From assembly GCA_964597315.1 (NCBI GenBank), contig CAZQXD010000040.1, forward strand, positions 1 to 35,658: DNA of 35,658 bases, read 5' to 3'. Shown in pieces: positions 8,899 to 16,817 of this stretch. The notes beneath the pieces were generated by a model. That model ran no database searches and was not told the origin of the DNA. It worked only from the letters and a program-made list of their open reading frames with translations. Source of the stretch: CAZQXD01 sp964597315. GTDB taxonomy: Bacteria; Pseudomonadota; Gammaproteobacteria; Competibacterales; Competibacteraceae. How positions within the stretch are numbered: position 1 is the first letter of the stretch; every line of letters begins with the position of its first letter. A program made the position numbers and the translations under genes.

Positions 8899-9255
8899 TC
8901 AAGGCCCCACTACCTGGATCACCCCCCCCAGGGTCGCCCGGTCAAACCCTACCGCCACCTCCACGCACCGCCCTTGGCCCAGCCACACCCGCACCCCCGA
9001 CTCACCCCGAGCCCGTCCGGGCTCTTCGGGTAGCCGGGCCTGAACCTGCACCGGGATCAACGCCGGGCCCTCGGCGCTGCTCGTTCGCCGCTCCAACTTC
9101 GCCTTCCACCACCTCAGACGGTGGACGCTCAACCCCTGGCCACAGCAGTACTCGACTTGGCTCTGGCCACTGCCGCGCCCGTGCAAGACGTGGGTCTGCC
9201 AGAACCGCTCCAGGTCGGGACCGGGTTCCGGATAGCTCGTGGTGCTGTTGGTCAT
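8899..9255 (-). CDS. tnpA: IS66 accessory protein TnpA
   Basis: A 118-residue first gene of the IS66 element. The N-terminal part (LERFWQTHVLHGRGSGQSQV and VHRLRWWKAKLERR) resembles the short HTH of IS66 TnpA proteins; the C-terminal part (GVRVWLGQGRCVEVAVGFD) is the usual beta-rich tail ending in a conserved 'L..v+..l' segment. A strong GGAGG ribosome site lies six bases before the ATG at 9255. It sits just inside the right inverted repeat, so its promoter must lie within about 70 bp. Intact. Confidence 0.9.
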   Translation of the reverse strand: MTNSTTSYPEPGPDLERFWQTHVLHGRGSGQSQVEYCCGQGLSVHRLRWWKAKLERRTSSAEGPALIPVQVQARLPEEPGRARGESGVRVWLGQGRCVEVAVGFDRATLGGVIQVVGP

Positions 9256-9320
9256 CGTTGCCTCCGAGAATCGGTAAAGGACGATGACCAGTTTTCCCCT
9301 ACAGCCCGTCTATTGGAAGA

Positions 9321-9349
9321 TGGGGTTGCTGGCACGCTTACGGGGAGGA
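9321..9349 (+). repeat. IS66 right inverted repeat and target duplication
   Basis: The 21 bp at 9321-9341 are the exact reverse complement of 6617-6637. GGGGAGGA at 9342-9349 repeats 6609-6616 exactly. Together they define the insertion to the base. Confidence 0.95.
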
Positions 9350-9355
9350 TGTCAA

Positions 9356-9851
9356 CGCGACTCCCGACAACGCCGCCTGCCGCCACGGCAAGGTTTCATG
9401 GACCAGTTGGTACGCGCCGAGTGATTGAAGGCCGCGCAGGTTTCCAATGTTCGCTGGCGTACAGACTACAGTCGAACGGGGGGCATATCCTTGAGCTTGT
9501 GAGATCGGACTCTCCCCCGGCCCGTACCAGGCGACAAAGCGAAGTGGAACAGCACCGACAAAATCGTAAGACAGCCAAAAGACCGCGCGCAGGACCCAAA
9601 TGCGACGGGGTGAGCGCAGAAGTCGAGATTGCCCTGAAAGCCAATCGAGTGCACCCGGCGGAAAGGCTCCAATCGCGCCAGGAAGAAACCGACCGGCAAG
9701 CGGTAGAGGAGGCCGAAAACGAAGGGATGACGTGTTCTCCCGGGACCGGCAATCATCCTACGCCAAACGACGACCTGCGACGTGGGCGCCAGTCCGGTTG
9801 GCTCGACGCCCGGACGAAAATCACCGCTGACATGCAGAAGGGAGAATCGTA
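9356..9851. other. Gene-poor stretch before hflK
   Basis: No gene is convincing in these 496 bp. Frames are open on both strands (plus to 9852, minus 9466-9909), but none shows a recognisable domain, a good ribosome site or convincing protein-like composition. The plus frame has a charged segment ending just at the hflK start (its TAA overlaps the hflK ATG by one base), so a short coupled upstream peptide cannot be excluded. The hflK promoter is probably here but no clear -35/-10 pair stands out. Confidence 0.4.
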
Positions 9852-10919
9852 ATGCCATTTCAAGGCGGTAACGGTGGACAAGGCGGCCCATGGGGCAGCA
9901 GAGGCACACCGCCTGACATCGAGGCCCTCATAGGACAGTGGCAGGCTCGGCTCAAGCAGTTCCTGCCGAGCGGCGGTCCGAGCGGGTTGATTATCGTTGC
10001 CGTTCTCGCTGTGGCCGGCCTGCTCGCATGGACGGCCTATTACACGGTGCCGAGCGATTCCGTCGCTGTCGTGCAACGCTTTGGCAAGTACCTCAAGGAC
10101 GTTCCAGCGGGATTGCATTTCAAGCTGCCGTTCGGCATTGATGTCGCAACGATCGTTCCCGTGAAACGGCAATTGAAGCAGGAATTCGGCTTCACGACCC
10201 CGGGCGCCCGCGATCCGTACCAGGGTGCTCGAGATGGGAGGCAGGAAACGAAGCGCGAGACGGAGATGGTTACCGGGGACCTGAACGCCGCACTGGTGGA
10301 ATGGGTCGTTCAATACCGTATCTCGGATCCCGTGAAATTTCTCTTCGAGGTTCGGGAACCGAGTGAAACGCTGCGCTATGTCTCCGAATCAGTCATGCGC
10401 GAGGTCGTCGGCGATCGCACCGTCGACGAGGTCATTACGATCGGCAGACAAGAGATTGAATCCGAGGCGCTCGCCAAGATGCAGGCGCTCTCCACCAAGT
10501 ACGCCATGGGGATCAGTATCGACCAGGTGCAACTGAAGAACATCAACCCCCCTGAGCCGGTGCAGGAGTCGTTCAACGAGGTCAACCAGGCGCAGCAGGA
10601 GAAGGAGAAGCTGATCAACGAAGCCCGCCGCGACTACAACAAGGTGATCCCGCTGGCCGAGGGCGAGAAAGATCAACGGATCCGCGAAGCCGACGGATAC
10701 CGGCTCAAGCGGATCAATGAGGCTGAGGGCGACGTTGCCCGGTTCAGCGCCTTGTTGGCCGAGTACACCAAGGCGCCGGAGGTCACACGCCGCCGCATCT
10801 ACATCGAAACCCTGCAGAGCGTGCTGCCCGGCATACGCTCCAAGATCATCATCGATGAACAGACCCGCGGGATACTCCCGTTCCTGAATCTTGACTCGCA
10901 GACAGGAGAGCGACCATGA
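9852..10919 (+). CDS. hflK: Protease modulator HflK
   Basis: A 355-residue SPFH/Band-7 membrane protein. With HflC it forms the large cage around FtsH that controls degradation of membrane proteins. A Gly-rich cytoplasmic N-terminus (GGNGGQGGPWGSRG) is followed by one membrane segment (about 44-63), then the SPFH domain starting SVAVVQRFGKY and a long coiled coil (EVNQAQQEKEKLINEARRDY). The ending LPFLNL is typical of HflK. A ribosome site (AGAAGGGAG) precedes the ATG. It overlaps hflC by 4 bp (ATGA). The usual neighbours hfq and hflX are absent, so this may be a second or relocated copy. Confidence 0.95.
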   Translation: MPFQGGNGGQGGPWGSRGTPPDIEALIGQWQARLKQFLPSGGPSGLIIVAVLAVAGLLAWTAYYTVPSDSVAVVQRFGKYLKDVPAGLHFKLPFGIDVATIVPVKRQLKQEFGFTTPGARDPYQGARDGRQETKRETEMVTGDLNAALVEWVVQYRISDPVKFLFEVREPSETLRYVSESVMREVVGDRTVDEVITIGRQEIESEALAKMQALSTKYAMGISIDQVQLKNINPPEPVQESFNEVNQAQQEKEKLINEARRDYNKVIPLAEGEKDQRIREADGYRLKRINEAEGDVARFSALLAEYTKAPEVTRRRIYIETLQSVLPGIRSKIIIDEQTRGILPFLNLDSQTGERP

Positions 10920-11923
10920 GCAGAAACGCCCAGATCGCGCTCCTAGCGGTCCTCGGCATCGGAGCGTATCTCACGACGAGCGCGCTATACACCGTTAGCG
11001 AAGTCGAGCAGGTAATCATCACCCAGTTCGGTAAGCCCGTCGGCGACCCGGTGACGTCGGCCGGTCTCAAGATCAAGGTGCCCTTCATCCAGGACGTCAA
11101 TCCGATTGACAAACGGGTGCTGGAGTGGGACGGGAGTCCCTCGGATATGCCCACCAAGGACAAGCTCTACATCTCGGTCGACCTCTTTGCCCGCTGGCGG
11201 ATCACCGATCCGCTGCAATATTTTCTGCGGCTACGCGATGAACGCAGTGCTCAATCCCGCCTTGACGACATTCTGGGCAGCGAAACCCGCAACGCCGTGG
11301 CCAAGCATGAGCTCATTGAGATCATTCGCACCACGAAGGACCGCGAACCGCTGCGCGACGTCCTCCTGACCGACGCGGAAAAGGACCTCAACATGGGTGC
11401 GCTCGTGCCCATACAAAAAGGGCGCCAACTCGTGGAGCAGGAGATTTTCGCTGCCGCCGCCGAGAAGGTCCGGGTCTTTGGCATCGAGCTGCTTGATATA
11501 CGATTCAAACGGATTAACTACAATGAAAGCGTGCGCCCGAAGATTTACGACCGGATGATCAGCGAACGGCGTCAGATCGCCGAGCGCTTCCTGTCCGAGG
11601 GCAACGGCGAGGCTGCCAGGATCCGCGGTAATCGTGTTCGAGACCTGAACAAGATCCAGTCGGAGGCCTACCGGCAGGTCGAAGAGATCCGTGGCGTGGC
11701 GGACGCGAAGGCCACCGAGATCTATGCGGGCGCTTACAACCAGAGTCCCGAAGCGGTGACGTTCTATGAGTTCACGCGGACTATGCAGGCCTACCAGGCG
11801 ATCATCGCGGAGAACACCACGCTGGTGCTTTCCACAGACAGCGATCTGTTCAAGTTTCTCAAGGGCATGAGCCCGGATGGCGCAGGGGTTCCACTGGAAC
11901 GCACAGACGCAGTACGGCAATAG
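10916..11923 (+). CDS. hflC: Protease modulator HflC
   Basis: A 335-residue partner of HflK. It has one N-terminal membrane segment (about 6-26), then the SPFH domain (SEVEQVIITQFGKPVG, ISVDLFARWRITDPLQYF), and a coiled coil with the family-typical FGIELLDIRFKRINYNESV and ISERRQIAERFLSEG. The C-terminal YQAIIAENTTLVLSTDSDLF matches HflC. It is translationally coupled to hflK through ATGA and ends with TAG. No damage is seen; the two genes form a small operon bounded by transposon debris on both sides. Confidence 0.95.
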   Translation: MSRNAQIALLAVLGIGAYLTTSALYTVSEVEQVIITQFGKPVGDPVTSAGLKIKVPFIQDVNPIDKRVLEWDGSPSDMPTKDKLYISVDLFARWRITDPLQYFLRLRDERSAQSRLDDILGSETRNAVAKHELIEIIRTTKDREPLRDVLLTDAEKDLNMGALVPIQKGRQLVEQEIFAAAAEKVRVFGIELLDIRFKRINYNESVRPKIYDRMISERRQIAERFLSEGNGEAARIRGNRVRDLNKIQSEAYRQVEEIRGVADAKATEIYAGAYNQSPEAVTFYEFTRTMQAYQAIIAENTTLVLSTDSDLFKFLKGMSPDGAGVPLERTDAVRQ

Positions 11924-12052
11924 CACGTGATCGACTTCACTGGACCTTCGTTCCGCCTTCGGCGAGGGAGCAGAACTTTCCCGGCACTGCGCCAATGATA
12001 TCGCTCGCTTTGGAATTCCCTCGGTTCGGTGGTTCTTCCGCACTTTCCGTGC

Positions 12053-12300
12053 TCAGGCGGCCTGGATCACGCGTCGCCTCAGCAAATCAAATCCGGCCCG
12101 CCCGTAGATCTGGCGTTTAATCAACTTAAGACGGTTTACTTGGCCTTCCGTTTGGCCGTTGCCCCAGGCCGTCTCCAGAGCGGCTTTGACGGGGCTGTCC
12201 CTCGGGAGCTTCAACAAAGCGGTGCAGGACCGACACCTCATCGGCTTCCAACTGTTCAGGCTCACACCTCAGTATCCTGGCCAGGTGCCGCCCTGAGGAC
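12053..12300 (-). pseudogene. ISL3-family transposase, C-terminal fragment
   Basis: The last ~60 residues read AALETAWGNGQTEGQVNRLK then IKRQIYGRAGFDLLRRRV, the diagnostic C-terminus of ISL3-family DDE transposases. Upstream, the preceding family sequence (EPEQLEADEVSVLHRFV) continues in another frame, so there is a frameshift near 12205. The catalytic core is lost. It lies 129 bp downstream of hflC and convergent with it. Confidence 0.8.
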
Positions 12301-12407
12301 AGCTCAAGACGGGACCCATCCGGCTTGTCGAATGGCTAGGCGCTAGCCCCGTTGCCGACGCCCCCGTCGGAGAGAGGGTTGAAGCCGTTGAGGTCACTAG
12401 TGCATCG

Positions 12408-12607
12408 TCAAGTCTTATTTTTGGGATACAGCCGCTTCAGCTTGCGCCAAGCGTCACCGATTTTGAATTGCCAATCCACACCGCGTTGCTTCGCATGGGT
12501 CTTTTCCGACCAAGCGGCGATTTCGGTTTGCAGTTCGTCCAGTTCACCGATGCGCCGATCGCTCAAGCATTGGCGGTTCAGACAACTGAGTTCACATTCG
12601 GCCACAT
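12408..12607 (-). pseudogene. IS630-family transposase, C-terminal fragment
   Basis: About 65 residues (CELSCLNRQCLSDRRIGEL, then KQRGVDWQFKIGDAWRKLKR) are the C-terminal end of an IS630-type transposase of a different subgroup from that at 5725. The fragment is cut at 12607/12608 by the left end of the IS3 element. The ORF then continues artificially through the IS3 terminal repeat. The remainder of the IS630 gene is not found on the far side of the IS3 element, so this is not a clean single insertion. Confidence 0.85.
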
Positions 12608-12657
12608 TGAACCGCCCCGGGATTCCCGGAGACTCCAACCTTTGAGAGTATGGCGTC

Positions 12658-12978
12658 ATGAGCAAACAACCGAGTTAGGCCCCGGAAGTCCGGGAACGAG
12701 CGGTCCGCCTGGTCCTGGAACACCAGGGGGAATATGAAACCCAGTGGGCAGCGATCCGATCGATTGCCTCGAAGATCGGCTGTACGGCCGAGACCCTGCG
12801 CAAGTGGGTACGGCAGGTCGAACGCGATCAGGGGATACGTCCTGGGCTGAGCAGCGATGAGCGCGAGCGCCTCAAGGCCCTGGAACGGGAGAACCTCGAA
12901 CTTCGGCGCGCCAACGAGATCCTGCGCAAGGCATCGGCGTATTTCGCCCAGGCGGAGCTCGACCGCCGCTCCAAATGA
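12658..12978 (+). pseudogene. IS3 OrfA (HTH protein) with TAG at codon 7
   Basis: The helix-turn-helix protein of the IS3 element: about 106 codons including WAAIRSIASKIGCTAETLRK (HTH) and the leucine-zipper region LKALERENLELRRANEILRK. Codon 7 is TAG at 12676-12678. The partial copy at 58-160 has TAT (Tyr) at the same place, so this is a point change within an otherwise intact gene. It overlaps orfB by 4 bp (ATGA). A downstream in-frame restart could give only a shortened protein. Confidence 0.9.
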
Positions 12979-13877
12979 GGGTCTCGTTCATTGACGAGCA
13001 GCGCGCTACGCACGGGGTCGAGCCGATCTGCCGGCAGTTGCCGATTGCCCCGTCGACCTACTATGCCCATAAGGGGCGGGAACAGGACCCGGGACGCGTG
13101 GCGGCCCGAACGCAACGGGATCGGGAGTTATGCCCGACGATCCAGCGGGTCTGGGACGAGAACCGGGGCGTATACGGTGCGCGTAAGGTCTGGCGGCAGC
13201 TGCAACGGGAGCGGCGCACCGTGGCCCGCTGTACCGTGGAGCGGCTGATGCGTTCGATGGGCCTGAAGGGCGTGGTGCGCGGGCGGCGCTGGCGTACGAC
13301 GATCGCCGACCCGGCGGCCGATCGACCGGCCGATCGGGTTCAGCGGCCATTCAAGGCCCAGCGACCCAACCCGCTGTGGGTCGCTGATTTCACTTACGTG
13401 GCCACCTGGAGCGGATGTGTCTATGTCGCCTTCATGACCGACGTCTATTCCCGGCGGATCGTCGGCTGGCGCGTATCGCGATCGATGACCACCGAGTTCG
13501 TCCTCGACGCCCTGGAGCAGGCGCTGTGGGCACGCTATAAACCCAAGGGCCTGATCCATCACAGCGACAGGGGCAGCCCCTACCTGTCCCTGCGCTACAG
13601 CGAGCGGTTGGCCGAGGCCGGCGTGGACGCCTCGGTCGGCAGCCGTGGCGATTCCTACGACAACGCCTTGGCCGAGACCATCAACGGGTTATACAAGGCG
13701 GAGGTCATTCACCGCGACGGCCCTTGGCGCAACCTCGAAGCGGTCGAGTACGCCACGCTGGCCTGGGTGGACTGGTTCAACAACCGGCGCCTGCTCGAAC
13801 CGCTCGGTCATGTACCGCCGGCAGAGTTCGAACAGGCGTACTATCGTCAGCTGGAAGAGTCAGCCAGCGCTGCCTGA
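12975..13877 (+). CDS. IS3 OrfB transposase (DDE integrase core)
   Basis: A 300-residue transposase catalytic subunit. It has an N-terminal IS3 HTH_21-type region (VWDENRGVYGARKVWRQLQR), then the retroviral-type rve core with Asp in WVADFTYVATWSG, Asp in LIHHSDRGSPYLS and Glu in DNALAETINGLYK. The C-terminus with WFNNRRLLEPLGHVPPAEFE is complete. In IS3 elements the active enzyme is an OrfAB fusion made by a -1 frameshift. Frames are in the correct relation, but no A-rich slippery heptamer is evident at the overlap. Intact in itself. Confidence 0.95.
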   Translation: MRVSFIDEQRATHGVEPICRQLPIAPSTYYAHKGREQDPGRVAARTQRDRELCPTIQRVWDENRGVYGARKVWRQLQRERRTVARCTVERLMRSMGLKGVVRGRRWRTTIADPAADRPADRVQRPFKAQRPNPLWVADFTYVATWSGCVYVAFMTDVYSRRIVGWRVSRSMTTEFVLDALEQALWARYKPKGLIHHSDRGSPYLSLRYSERLAEAGVDASVGSRGDSYDNALAETINGLYKAEVIHRDGPWRNLEAVEYATLAWVDWFNNRRLLEPLGHVPPAEFEQAYYRQLEESASAA

Positions 13878-13916
13878 CTCAAACAAAATGGTCTCCGGTA
13901 TACCCGGGGCGGTTCA

Positions 13917-14276
13917 TAGAGGAGGACGCCCAGGTCGCGACTTCCAACGCCAAAACAACCGGAAACCTTGCCGATGCCAATTGAGGAAGGTCCGCGGCTG
14001 AACGATCTTCAGGGCGGTTTCCCAGGGAAACCCGCGTCCCAGCACCATCAGGATCAGGCGGGTGATGTTGTCGGCCCGCCGCAGCTTGATCTGACACTCC
14101 TGATGCAATGCCAATTGCTTGCGTAGGAACAGGTTCTCCGCGGCTACCGCTGCTTTGGGTCGCAGGCACAGTGCGAGGTATCGACCACCGGCCAAGATCA
14201 GCATGAAGAGATTGGCGAATACTTGCGTGACCGTTGCAAACTGCGCCTGAAAACGGGTCATGGAGGTCATTGACAA
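13917..14276 (-). pseudogene. Integrase-type transposase, N-terminal fragment
   Basis: About 119 residues: a hydrophobic start (ANLFMLILAGGRYLALCLRP), then AAENLFLRKQLALHQE, RRADNITRLILMVLGRGF and TFLNWHRQGFRLFWRWKSRP. This is the N-terminal half of a widespread integrase-core transposase group (IS3/IS481-like, often annotated 'integrase'). It is cut exactly at the IS3 right end; the rve catalytic domain is missing. The start ATG at 14276 is conventional for the group. Confidence 0.75.
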
Positions 14277-14305
14277 AGGCTGCCCGAATGTCGACGAAAG
14301 CGCGC

Positions 14306-14363
14306 GATTGTAATCTAAAAAACACTAACATTTGAATGGGATATAATATTTTTGCGCAGCACA
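14306..14363 (+). repeat. 58-bp dispersed repeat with promoter-like core (copy 1)
   Basis: Matches 24156-24213 in the same orientation at 52 of 58 positions, including the identical tail GATATAATATTTTTGCGCAG. It contains a consensus -10 box TATAAT. In the second copy it directly precedes a UPF0175 antitoxin gene. Here it is followed only by a 19-codon ORF (14373-14432, MNRVVSLASAAEKIKNFK) of unknown meaning, so it may be the orphaned upstream region of a lost cassette. Confidence 0.75.
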
Positions 14364-14428
14364 GGGGCTGCAATGAACAGGGTCGTTAGCCTGGCATCAG
14401 CTGCGGAAAAGATCAAGAATTTCAAATG

Positions 14429-14545
14429 TTAACTATTATCGGGACACACAGGGTCATGATTCGCCGCCGTCGCCGGCGCATGGACGGCCCACCACGTCCC
14501 GTCCACCACCTCGGGTGGTAACTCCCCAATCGCCGCCTGCTCTTG
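14429..14545 (-). pseudogene. PFL_4669-type ICE protein, extra C-terminal scrap
   Basis: About 38 codons reading AAIGELPPEVVDGTW then AVHAPATAANHDP. This is the same C-terminal motif as in the larger fragment at 15431-15812, with several base differences and a different extreme end (VCPDNS before TAA). It is a second, more decayed copy on the same strand. The family is the integrating conjugative element protein PFL_4669 (TIGR03761). It has no upstream part. Confidence 0.6.
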
Positions 14546-14609
14546 AAAAAATTGCTGCCTGATCATGGTGATATTAACAATTGCACACTATAGATTCGCC
14601 AACAGTATC

Positions 14610-15041
14610 CTAACTTTTTTCAGGACACACAGCGGGAGGATGCCGGCCTCGAAGTTGCTCCTCGTGGCGAATCGCCAGAATCAACGGACGGTTCATCTGT
14701 AAGGCGGCCAGGGTGGCCCGCCCGGTGGGCGTAAGAGCGACCATCTGCACACCCTCCCAGCGGAAATGATCGTACCAGCGGTCAGTGCGGGGACTGAACA
14801 GAGGTACAGATTGCTGGCTCTGGGGATCAAGGCCGACGCGCCGGGCACCCTTGCGCAAGGAACAGGACACACAGGCCAGCGCCAGGTTCTGCAGGGTCGT
14901 GGGTCCCCCGGCTACAAGGGGAACCACATGATCGATATGGAAAGTAGCCTCCTGACTGGCTTGGGACAGTGGGCAATACTCGCATCGATTCTGCGCCCGC
15001 TTGATGATCTGCCTGCGCAACGTCGCAGAGCGTGACCTCAC
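14610..15041 (-). CDS. HNH endonuclease
   Basis: A 143-residue small nuclease. Zinc-site cysteines lie in CEYCPLSQ and ACVSCSLRKG, and the catalytic HNH signature is FHIDHVVPLVAGG followed by LQNLALAC (H, N). The C-terminal half (GLDPQSQQSVPLFSPRTDRW) is typical of the free-standing HNH proteins common in cyanobacteria and gammaproteobacteria, which may act as homing, restriction or mobile-element-linked nucleases. It overlaps the upstream small gene by 4 bp, so the two are translated together. The last residues VCPEKS resemble the end of the adjacent ICE scrap, hinting at a shared repeat at the 3' end. Residues look intact. Confidence 0.9.
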   Translation of the reverse strand: MRSRSATLRRQIIKRAQNRCEYCPLSQASQEATFHIDHVVPLVAGGPTTLQNLALACVSCSLRKGARRVGLDPQSQQSVPLFSPRTDRWYDHFRWEGVQMVALTPTGRATLAALQMNRPLILAIRHEEQLRGRHPPAVCPEKS

Positions 15042-15253
15042 GGCACCTGCCGCCGCGCACGCAACTGCACCAGGGACAGCAGTTCGGCTAAGTCCACCAA
15101 GCCTTCCGCCTCGCGCCGTTCGGCTTCGGTCAGTTCCTGTCCCGCGTCCTGGCGATCCAGCAGGTCCTGAAGCCGCCTCTGGACACCTGACGGCAGCTTA
15201 AAGGCCGCCAGATCATCTGGAACCTCCACCTGGAGGTGAATCGATTGTGACAT
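15038..15253 (-). CDS. Small conserved protein paired with HNH endonuclease
   Basis: 71 residues from MSQSIHLQVEVPDD. A helical region LPSGVQRRLQDLLDRQDAG is followed by LTEAERREAEGLVDLAELLS. Proteins of this shape occur immediately upstream of small HNH endonucleases in many genomes and may be their regulator or antitoxin; function is not established. An earlier ATG at 15280 is possible, but the ATG at 15253 is better placed behind a GAGGGTGGA ribosome-site-like sequence. It overlaps the HNH gene by ATGA. Confidence 0.8.
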   Translation of the reverse strand: MSQSIHLQVEVPDDLAAFKLPSGVQRRLQDLLDRQDAGQELTEAERREAEGLVDLAELLSLVQLRARRQVP

Positions 15254-15430
15254 GGAAAATCCACCCTCGTTAAGCCCCATGATGACGTCATCATAACCTT
15301 CCAGCGGGCAACATGCGGACGTGTATCGCTACGGTGCGGGTAAATCACCGACCTAAATAATAACCGTCTTTCGCTCCTCATTCAGGCTAACCGTACGGTA
15401 GCACCACAGCACCATCAGCGGGCGGCACGC

Positions 15431-15812
15431 TCAGGGTGGGTCATGAGTCGCCGCCACTGGCGCATGGACGGCCCGCCACGTCCCGTCCACCACCTCGGGC
15501 GGCAACTCCCCCATCGCCGCCCGCGCCGCGATGCCCACAAAAAAAATGGCCGAGATACGGCAGTGCCACCCCCATCGCCGCCCGCGCCGCGATGCCCTGG
15601 TCGGTGCCCTGGCGCAGATCGGCCCGCGTCACCGGCAGGTCTTCGCGCCAGGTGACCGCCATCCCGAACACCCGGCGCAGGGCGCGCCCGGCCTGGCGCA
15701 AGGTCTGTTCGGCCCGTTTCCGGTGGATGACTCCTACATGCTGGGCGGTCAGCGCCGCCCGCGCCAGCGCATCGTAGTCGGCTACCAAATAGGCGGCCAT
15801 GAAGGCATAGGT
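15431..15812 (-). pseudogene. PFL_4669-type ICE protein, C-terminal half, inverted
   Basis: Reads FMAAYLVADYDALARAALTA, then QHVGVIHRKRAEQTLRQAG and LPVTRADLRQGTDQ. After a frame change it ends AARAAMGELPPEVVDGTW and AVHAPVAATHDPP. This is the C-terminal half of the TIGR03761/PFL_4669 ICE protein. The frame change comes from a 61-bp-offset internal duplication. The N-terminal half of such a protein lies at 17961-18365 on the opposite strand, ending about where this half begins. An inversion of the interval between would nearly rebuild the gene. Confidence 0.72.
15508..15597. repeat. Short tandem duplication inside the ICE gene fragment
   Basis: A 29-bp segment beginning CCCCCATCGCCGCCCGCG occurs at 15508-15536 and again at 15569-15597, 61 bp apart and separated by a unique A/T-run-containing spacer. 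Since 61 is not a multiple of three, it shifts the frame of the gene it lies in. Confidence 0.8.
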
Positions 15813-15942
15813 CGACCAGCTCGGCCAAGTGCCGCACCACGGTGCGTCGGGACAGCTGAGTTTTCTGCATGATCCCCAGATAGCCCTGGGCCAGTTGGGT
15901 GAACGTCTCGGCCCGTTTGGGTTCGACGGAAGTCACGGTCAT
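15813..15942 (-). pseudogene. Unrecognised helical N-terminal fragment
   Basis: From the ATG at 15942 the minus strand encodes MTVTSVEPKRAETFTQLAQG followed by TQLSRRTVVRHLAELVDLC, a helix-rich segment that could be part of a DNA-binding protein. The frame then runs on without sense into the inverted PFL_4669 fragment, so it is probably an N-terminal remnant joined there by rearrangement. The frame stays open up to 16074, but no ribosome site supports an earlier start. I do not recognise the family. Confidence 0.35.
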
Positions 15943-16265
15943 GATCGCTGGAACGCGGCGCAGAAAGGCGATTCGGGTAATCGGCCTGCGCTTGGGAAGG
16001 GTAAGTCCCGCTGTTCGACGGTAGTCATGATGCTCTCCTGAAATCGGCGCCCGAAGGCTGAGAGGACCTTCCAAACCGGCCAGCCAGTAGCCGGGATGGC
16101 GCCAGACCAGGATGCAGAATTAGTCCATTGAGAAACAAGACAAAAGCGGTGCTTACCCCTGTTCCATTTTCCCCACAAAAAGACCAGAGCCGGACTAGGT
16201 CGATAATGCGAAGAAAAGGGGTAACCGACTGAAAATTTGGGTAAACACCAAACAGCTCAACGGTC
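15943..16265. other. Stretch without an identifiable gene
   Basis: Short frames on both strands (for example minus 15939-16178) show no family resemblance. The region is lower in GC than its surroundings and precedes the ICE replication genes, so their promoter may lie here; no convincing -35/-10 pair was found. Confidence 0.4.
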
Positions 16266-16817
16266 ATGGGGATGACCCAAGAGGGGAAAAGCGTCACAGG
16301 AACCGGTTCCCTTTATCGGCTGGAAAGTAAAGAGACAGAAGAGTTAAGCGAATATGGGTTCTCTCCTGAAGAGATAGAATCCATAGGACAGTTGAGTCTC
16401 AAGCAGCTTCGCCACCTTGCTCGATTCGGCAGCCACTATCTGGTTCTTCGCATTGATCGGACCTATTTTTGCAAAGCTCTGGCCCGTGTCCTAGATCAAA
16501 ACCTGACTGACTCTCTACAAGATCAACTGCTGCGACGCCAAGCACCGGCAGAGATGTTGAAAGAATGGTTCGGCATGGACCATCGGGAGGTGTCGGCGCG
16601 GCGCCGACAGCTGGGTATTCGAGGGACAGGGCGGCCGCGGGCGCCTACCGAGGCCGAGATCACGGTGTTGCACTAGCGATGGCGGGAAACTGCTAAGTTG
16701 GCTGAGCCAGAGCGCTATTTGGCGCTGGCGGATGCGACAGGGCTGTCGCTCTCTGTTATCTGGTCTGTGTCGCACGAGTTTATGGCCAACACAGCAGCGG
16801 GCGGAGGTCGGCCATGA
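16266..16817 (+). pseudogene. DUF2857 ICE protein with internal TAG
   Basis: A DUF2857 protein of SPI-7/PFGI-1-type integrating conjugative elements, normally about 180 residues. The first 136 codons hold the family core (QDQLLRRQAPAEMLKEWFGM, then HREVSARRRQLGIRGTGRPR). A TAG at 16674-16676 follows, but the same frame continues with family-like sequence (RWRETAKLAEPERYLALAD, TGLSLSVIWSVSHEF) to a TGA at 16815-16817 that overlaps the next gene's ATG (ATGA). With read-through the length is 183 residues, as expected. So the TAG is a single internal nonsense codon in an otherwise intact, translationally coupled gene. Confidence 0.78.

Larger units (their letters stand above)
6617..9341 (-). mobile_element. 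Complete IS66-family insertion sequence (2725 bp)
   Basis: Bounded by perfect 21-bp inverted repeats (6617-6637 and 9321-9341) and flanked by identical 8-bp direct repeats GGGGAGGA (6609-6616 and 9342-9349). On the minus strand it carries, in order, tnpA, tnpB, tnpC and a small fourth ORF. Identical ends and an intact target duplication indicate a fairly recent insertion. The target was the right end of an IS200/IS605-type element. The only damage seen is one TAG inside tnpC. Confidence 0.96.
12608..13916 (+). mobile_element. IS3-family insertion sequence (1309 bp)
   Basis: Terminal repeats of about 27 bp (12608-12634 and 13890-13916), beginning TGAACCGCCCCGGG and ending CCCGGGGCGGTTCA with four or so mismatches, enclose orfA and orfB in the usual overlapping arrangement. 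The 3-bp flanks (CAT and TAG) do not match, and the two sides carry unrelated transposon fragments, so recombination followed insertion. The orfA amber codon probably makes the copy inactive. Fragments of related elements lie at 58-160 and 27012-27269. Confidence 0.92.
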
